DNA from: Subtercola sp.
Lineage (GTDB): Bacteria > Actinomycetota > Actinomycetes > Actinomycetales > Microbacteriaceae
Assembly: GCA_025463765.1 (NCBI GenBank)
Contig: JAODBC010000004.1
Coordinates: forward strand, 106,169 to 170,168
DNA length: 64,000 bases
Direction: 5' to 3'
The notes under the pieces were generated by a model. It was given only the letters and a program-made list of their open reading frames with translations. It was not told the DNA's origin and did no database searches. A program made the position numbers and the translations under genes. Shown here one piece after another: positions 60,281 to 64,000 of this stretch. Each line of letters opens with the position of its first letter. Position 1 is the stretch's first letter.

Positions 60281-60883
60281 TCAATACCCCGTCACGAACG
60301 GCCACGGAACGAGCACGATCACTCCGATGATGAGCCAGAGAAGGCGCGTTCTCACCGCACGCTTCGCACCCAGCAACAGCGTGGCGATGAACCACAGCGC
60401 CGGCGCGAAGATCGTCAGCACCGACAGAACGGCCTGTACGATTCCGCCGAGCCCGTCACCGGTCGGAGGGTTTCGCAGAAACCCGACCAGCCAGCCGATC
60501 GTGTAGAGAAACAGTATTCCGCCGAAGATGCCGAATGCGATCAGCGCGGCGGAGCTGAGGGGCGCAGCGGCCGCCTCGGCGTCGAGCAGCTCGTTCTCGA
60601 CGGCTGCGTCGTCATCGGCTTCAGCCTGAGCGCTACGGGCTTTCGCCATGGCGGCATCGTTCGACGCGACCACGTTCGGGGCCGGGGCGGATGCCCAGCG
60701 GGGCGACCCCGCAGCATCCACATCCACACCCGCCTCCGCCTCCGCGGACGCGGCATCGGACGGGGCCGTCTCGACGACCTCCGGCACGAGCTCGTCGTCA
60801 GCGTCATCGAGGTCGGGGGCGACGTATGTCGGATCGTTCTCGTCACCCCAACTCAGGGCGTCGTCGTCGGTACCGCGTTTCAT
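60281..60883 (-). CDS. Membrane protein with long acidic N-terminus, hypothetical
   Basis: A 200-residue protein. The first 105 residues are disordered and very acidic (DENDPTYVAPDLDDADDELV). Three hydrophobic helices follow: ALIAFGIFGGILFLYTIGWL, a second near 145-165, and LLWLIIGVIVLVPWPFVTGY at the end. Homologues next to the ilv/ser region occur in Microbacteriaceae and are sometimes misnamed gamma/tau subunits because of the acidic region. It is the first gene of a two-gene operon and divergent from 60951. Confidence 0.6.
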   Translation of the reverse strand: MKRGTDDDALSWGDENDPTYVAPDLDDADDELVPEVVETAPSDAASAEAEAGVDVDAAGSPRWASAPAPNVVASNDAAMAKARSAQAEADDDAAVENELLDAEAAAAPLSSAALIAFGIFGGILFLYTIGWLVGFLRNPPTGDGLGGIVQAVLSVLTIFAPALWFIATLLLGAKRAVRTRLLWLIIGVIVLVPWPFVTGY

Positions 60884-60950
60884 GCCTTCAGGGTACTCGG
60901 TCGAGCTCGTCGCCTTCGCTGTGAGTGGCCGGTGTCATTACGATGGGCGC

Positions 60951-61328
60951 ATGGCGGCTGTCGATTACTTCATCACCGGCGATCACGATGCGGCGCGAAA
61001 CGCTCTCGCTGCGGCCCTACGGGCTCAAGGATTCGAGGTGGCGACGTCGCCCATCGGCGGCTGGAACATCACGCGCGGCAGCGTCGGCGCCACCGTGTGG
61101 CTCGGCGCCTTCGCCGGCAAGAACAATCAGCGCCTGGAGTACTCGATGCAATTCTTCGAGTACGAGGGGCAGCTGGTCGCACGCCTCAACCGTTCCAGCG
61201 GTGCCGGCGCGATGGGTGGCGTGATCGGAGTCTCACGCTCGGCCGACGTCTTCACCGAGCTCGACCAGGCGGTCGGCTCCGAGCTGACGCGCCTCGGCAT
61301 TCTCGCCACGGTCACCCACCACCCCTGA
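60951..61328 (+). CDS. Hypothetical protein, 125 residues
   Basis: A soluble alpha/beta protein: AVDYFITGDHDAARNALAAA, LRAQGFEVATSPIGGW, LEYSMQFFEYEGQLVARLN and the end DQAVGSELTRLGILATVTH. No family is recognised. Start ATG 60951 follows GATGGGCGC, a weak site. It ends 20 bases before a strong bidirectional terminator and is convergent with ilvC. Confidence 0.65.
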   Translation: MAAVDYFITGDHDAARNALAAALRAQGFEVATSPIGGWNITRGSVGATVWLGAFAGKNNQRLEYSMQFFEYEGQLVARLNRSSGAGAMGGVIGVSRSADVFTELDQAVGSELTRLGILATVTHHP

Positions 61329-61348
61329 CCCTGCACCAACCCCCTCAC

Positions 61349-61404
61349 ATGGATCACAAAAATCGCCCCAAAACCGAGGTCTTGGGGCGATTTTTGTGAT
61401 CCAT
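61349..61404. terminator. Strong bidirectional terminator between convergent genes
   Basis: A perfect 23-bp inverted repeat (61349-61371 and 61382-61404) with a 10-base loop contains CAAAAATCGCCCC and its complement. A-runs and T-runs in the stem make it work on both strands, serving both the 60951 gene and ilvC. Confidence 0.9.
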
Positions 61405-61432
61405 CCTCGGGTGCGGGATGGGTTGGGCAGGG

Positions 61433-62473
<1,041 letters not shown>

Positions 62474-62525
62474 TTATATTTTTGACGGTGTTGCAGATGA
62501 AAATTGGATGCCCGGGGCGAGCGTC

Positions 62526-63035
62526 TTAGCTCTTGTACACGCGCTCGGTGATCGACTTGCTGCCGCGCCCGATGGCGAGCAGGCCCGATTGCGCGAGCTC
62601 TTTGATTCCGTAGGGCTCGACGACACGCAAGAACGCATTCGTCTTACCGGTGTCGCCGGTGACCTCGATCACCAGGGCATCTGTCGACACGTCGACCACC
62701 CGTGCGCGGAACAGGTTGACCGCCTCGAGAACGTGCGACCTGGTTGAATTGTCGACCCGAACCTTCACGAGCAGGTGTTCGCGCTGAACAGACTGGGTCT
62801 GGTCGAGTTCGACGATTTTGATCACGTTGACCAGCTTGTTCAGTTGCTTGGTGACCTGCTCGAGGGGAGCCTCATCGACGTCGACGACAACAGTGATGCG
62901 CGAGAGGCCTTCGATCTCACTGGTGCCCACCGCGAGCGATTCGATGTTGAACCCGCGCCGGGCGAACAGCCCGGCGACACGGGTCAGCAGACCGGGTTTG
63001 TCTTCGACGAGGAGCGACAAAACGTGGTGACTCAT
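62526..63035 (-). CDS. ilvN: Acetolactate synthase small (regulatory) subunit
   Basis: A 169-residue regulatory subunit (also named IlvH) that activates the large subunit and gives valine feedback inhibition. The N-terminal ACT domain reads HHVLSLLVEDKPGLLTRVAG and LFARRGFNIESLAVG, with the valine-site residues of the family. The C-terminal half contains VDVSTDALVIEVTGDTGKTN. The start ATG 63035 lies three bases after the ilvB stop, so both subunits are translated together. Confidence 0.96.
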   Translation of the reverse strand: MSHHVLSLLVEDKPGLLTRVAGLFARRGFNIESLAVGTSEIEGLSRITVVVDVDEAPLEQVTKQLNKLVNVIKIVELDQTQSVQREHLLVKVRVDNSTRSHVLEAVNLFRARVVDVSTDALVIEVTGDTGKTNAFLRVVEPYGIKELAQSGLLAIGRGSKSITERVYKS

Positions 63036-63038
63036 GGC

Positions 63039-64000
63039 CTACTCCTCTTCCCACTCGGGGGCGTGCTCACGGGCATACTGAACGGCTGAATTGCTGAGCC
63101 CCTGAGGAACCATCGGCCACACCATGGCGTGTGGGCTCACCACGAAGTCGATCACCACGGGGCGGTCGTTCGTTTCGATGGCGAGCTTGATCGCTGCATC
63201 CACGTCTTCTTTCTTGGTGACACGGATGCCGAGGGCACCGTAGGCATCGGCCATCTTCACGAAGTCGGGAATCATGATGGTTCCGTCGCCCGTGTTGAGG
63301 TCGGTGAAGCTGTGGCGGCCGTCGTAGAACAGCGTCTGCCACTGCCGCACCATGCCGAGTGAGGAGTTGTTGATGATGGCGACCTTGATCGGGATCTTGT
63401 TGATCGTGCAGGTCGCGAGCTCTTGATTCGTCATCTGGAAGCAGCCGTCGCCGTCGATCGCCCAAACGGTGCGGTCGGGGTTGGCGACCTTGGCTCCCAT
63501 GGCGGCGGGAACGCCGTACCCCATGGTGCCGGCGCCGCCGGAGTTCAGCCAGGCGTTCGGGCGCTCGTACTTGATGAACTGCGCCGCCCACATCTGGTGC
63601 TGCCCCACGCCGGAGGCATAGATGCCCTCGGGACCGGTGATCTGGCCGATGCGCTCGATGACGTACTGTGGCGACAGCAGGCCGTCGTCGGGTTCGTCGT
63701 AGCCGAGCGGATACTGGCGCTTGAGTTCGCGCAGGCGATCCCACCAGTCGGAGAGGTCGGGTATCGCGGCGATGACGGGCTCGGCGGTCGCGCCGCCCGG
63801 GGTGGCCGCAGCGCCCGCGGTCGTGGAGGTGCTGGCAGCAGTGGCGGCTTCTACAGCGGCAACCGCGGTGGCAGCAGCGACGATGTCGGCGAACGCCGCC
63901 GTCAGGTCGACGATGACGTCTTTCGCGTCTCCCACGATCGGCACGTCGGCCATGCGGATCTTCGAGATCTCGGCCGGGTCGATGTCGACGTGCACGATCT
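63039..64000 (-). CDS. ilvB: Acetolactate synthase large subunit (N-terminus outside window)
   Basis: The C-terminal 320 residues of the thiamine-diphosphate enzyme that condenses pyruvate to acetolactate. Present are HVDIDPAEISKIRMADVPIV, the central-to-PYR/PP linker, GVGQHQMWAAQFIKYERPNA, and the ThDP/Mg motif IDGDGCFQMTNQELATCTIN with IINNSSLGMVRQWQTLFYDG. An Ala/Thr-rich insert lies between the central and C-terminal domains (about 63780-63900, AATAVAAVEAATAASTSTTA), another simple-sequence expansion. The frame runs off the window at base 64000. Confidence 0.96.
   Translation of the reverse strand, partial: IVHVDIDPAEISKIRMADVPIVGDAKDVIVDLTAAFADIVAAATAVAAVEAATAASTSTTAGAAATPGGATAEPVIAAIPDLSDWWDRLRELKRQYPLGYDEPDDGLLSPQYVIERIGQITGPEGIYASGVGQHQMWAAQFIKYERPNAWLNSGGAGTMGYGVPAAMGAKVANPDRTVWAIDGDGCFQMTNQELATCTINKIPIKVAIINNSSLGMVRQWQTLFYDGRHSFTDLNTGDGTIMIPDFVKMADAYGALGIRVTKKEDVDAAIKLAIETNDRPVVIDFVVSPHAMVWPMVPQGLSNSAVQYAREHAPEWEEE

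Overview
The window is GC-rich chromosomal DNA of an actinobacterium, most likely of the family Microbacteriaceae. The evidence is frequent GTG starts, GTGA/ATGA stop-start overlaps, secreted proteins with Ala/Ser/Pro-rich linkers, an LAxTG-type sorting signal, and an ilvB-ilvN-ilvC / serA / leuB-ilvE / FAH-hydrolase / gltX neighbourhood. The family is inferred from gene style; no rRNA is present. I found no CRISPR array, intact insertion sequence or prophage.

Layout. 0-1.5 kb: end of a MacB/DevC-like ABC exporter. 1.9-6.5 kb: a catabolic cluster (HpcH/HpaI aldolase, VOC protein, aromatic-acid-type MFS importer, GlcG-like protein, FadR-type GntR regulator, cupin); similar CTAGG-centred palindromes overlap two of its promoters. 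6.7-18.4 kb: an accessory zone of small redox genes with local regulators (TetR, XRE) and many decayed genes: an SDR broken by one in-frame amber codon, two frameshifted hypothetical genes and two acetyltransferase relics. 18.7-25 kb: tRNA-Glu, then redox genes paired with divergent MarR and TetR regulators that have clear palindromic operators, a diacylglycerol-kinase-like protein and an MBL-fold protein. 25-31 kb: envelope and secreted proteins (META lipoprotein, SLT-like protein, a 1151-residue subtilase ending in an LASTG sorting signal).

31-37 kb: a dipeptide/oligopeptide ABC operon (binding protein, two permeases, one fused double ATPase). Its permease-permease junction carries a triplicated 38-bp unit that creates two 13-codon mini-ORFs. 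37-39 kb: a MesD-MesX methionine synthase pair. 39-41 kb: an AbiEi/AbiEii toxin-antitoxin module beside tRNA-Gln. 41-50.7 kb: VOC protein, quinone oxidoreductase, gltX, a repeat-swollen TetR regulator, aldo-keto reductase, FAH hydrolase, ilvE and leuB. 50.7-58 kb: DHA2 drug exporter, multidomain GH25 lysozyme, large polytopic membrane protein, TetR regulator. 58-64 kb: serA, small membrane proteins, then ilvC, ilvN and the start-truncated ilvB.

The main metabolic theme on the right is branched-chain amino acid, serine and methionine synthesis. The left half is a mosaic of small regulated detoxification or catabolic units. Short GC-rich tandem repeats recur in coding and non-coding DNA and appear to be a local habit of this genome.
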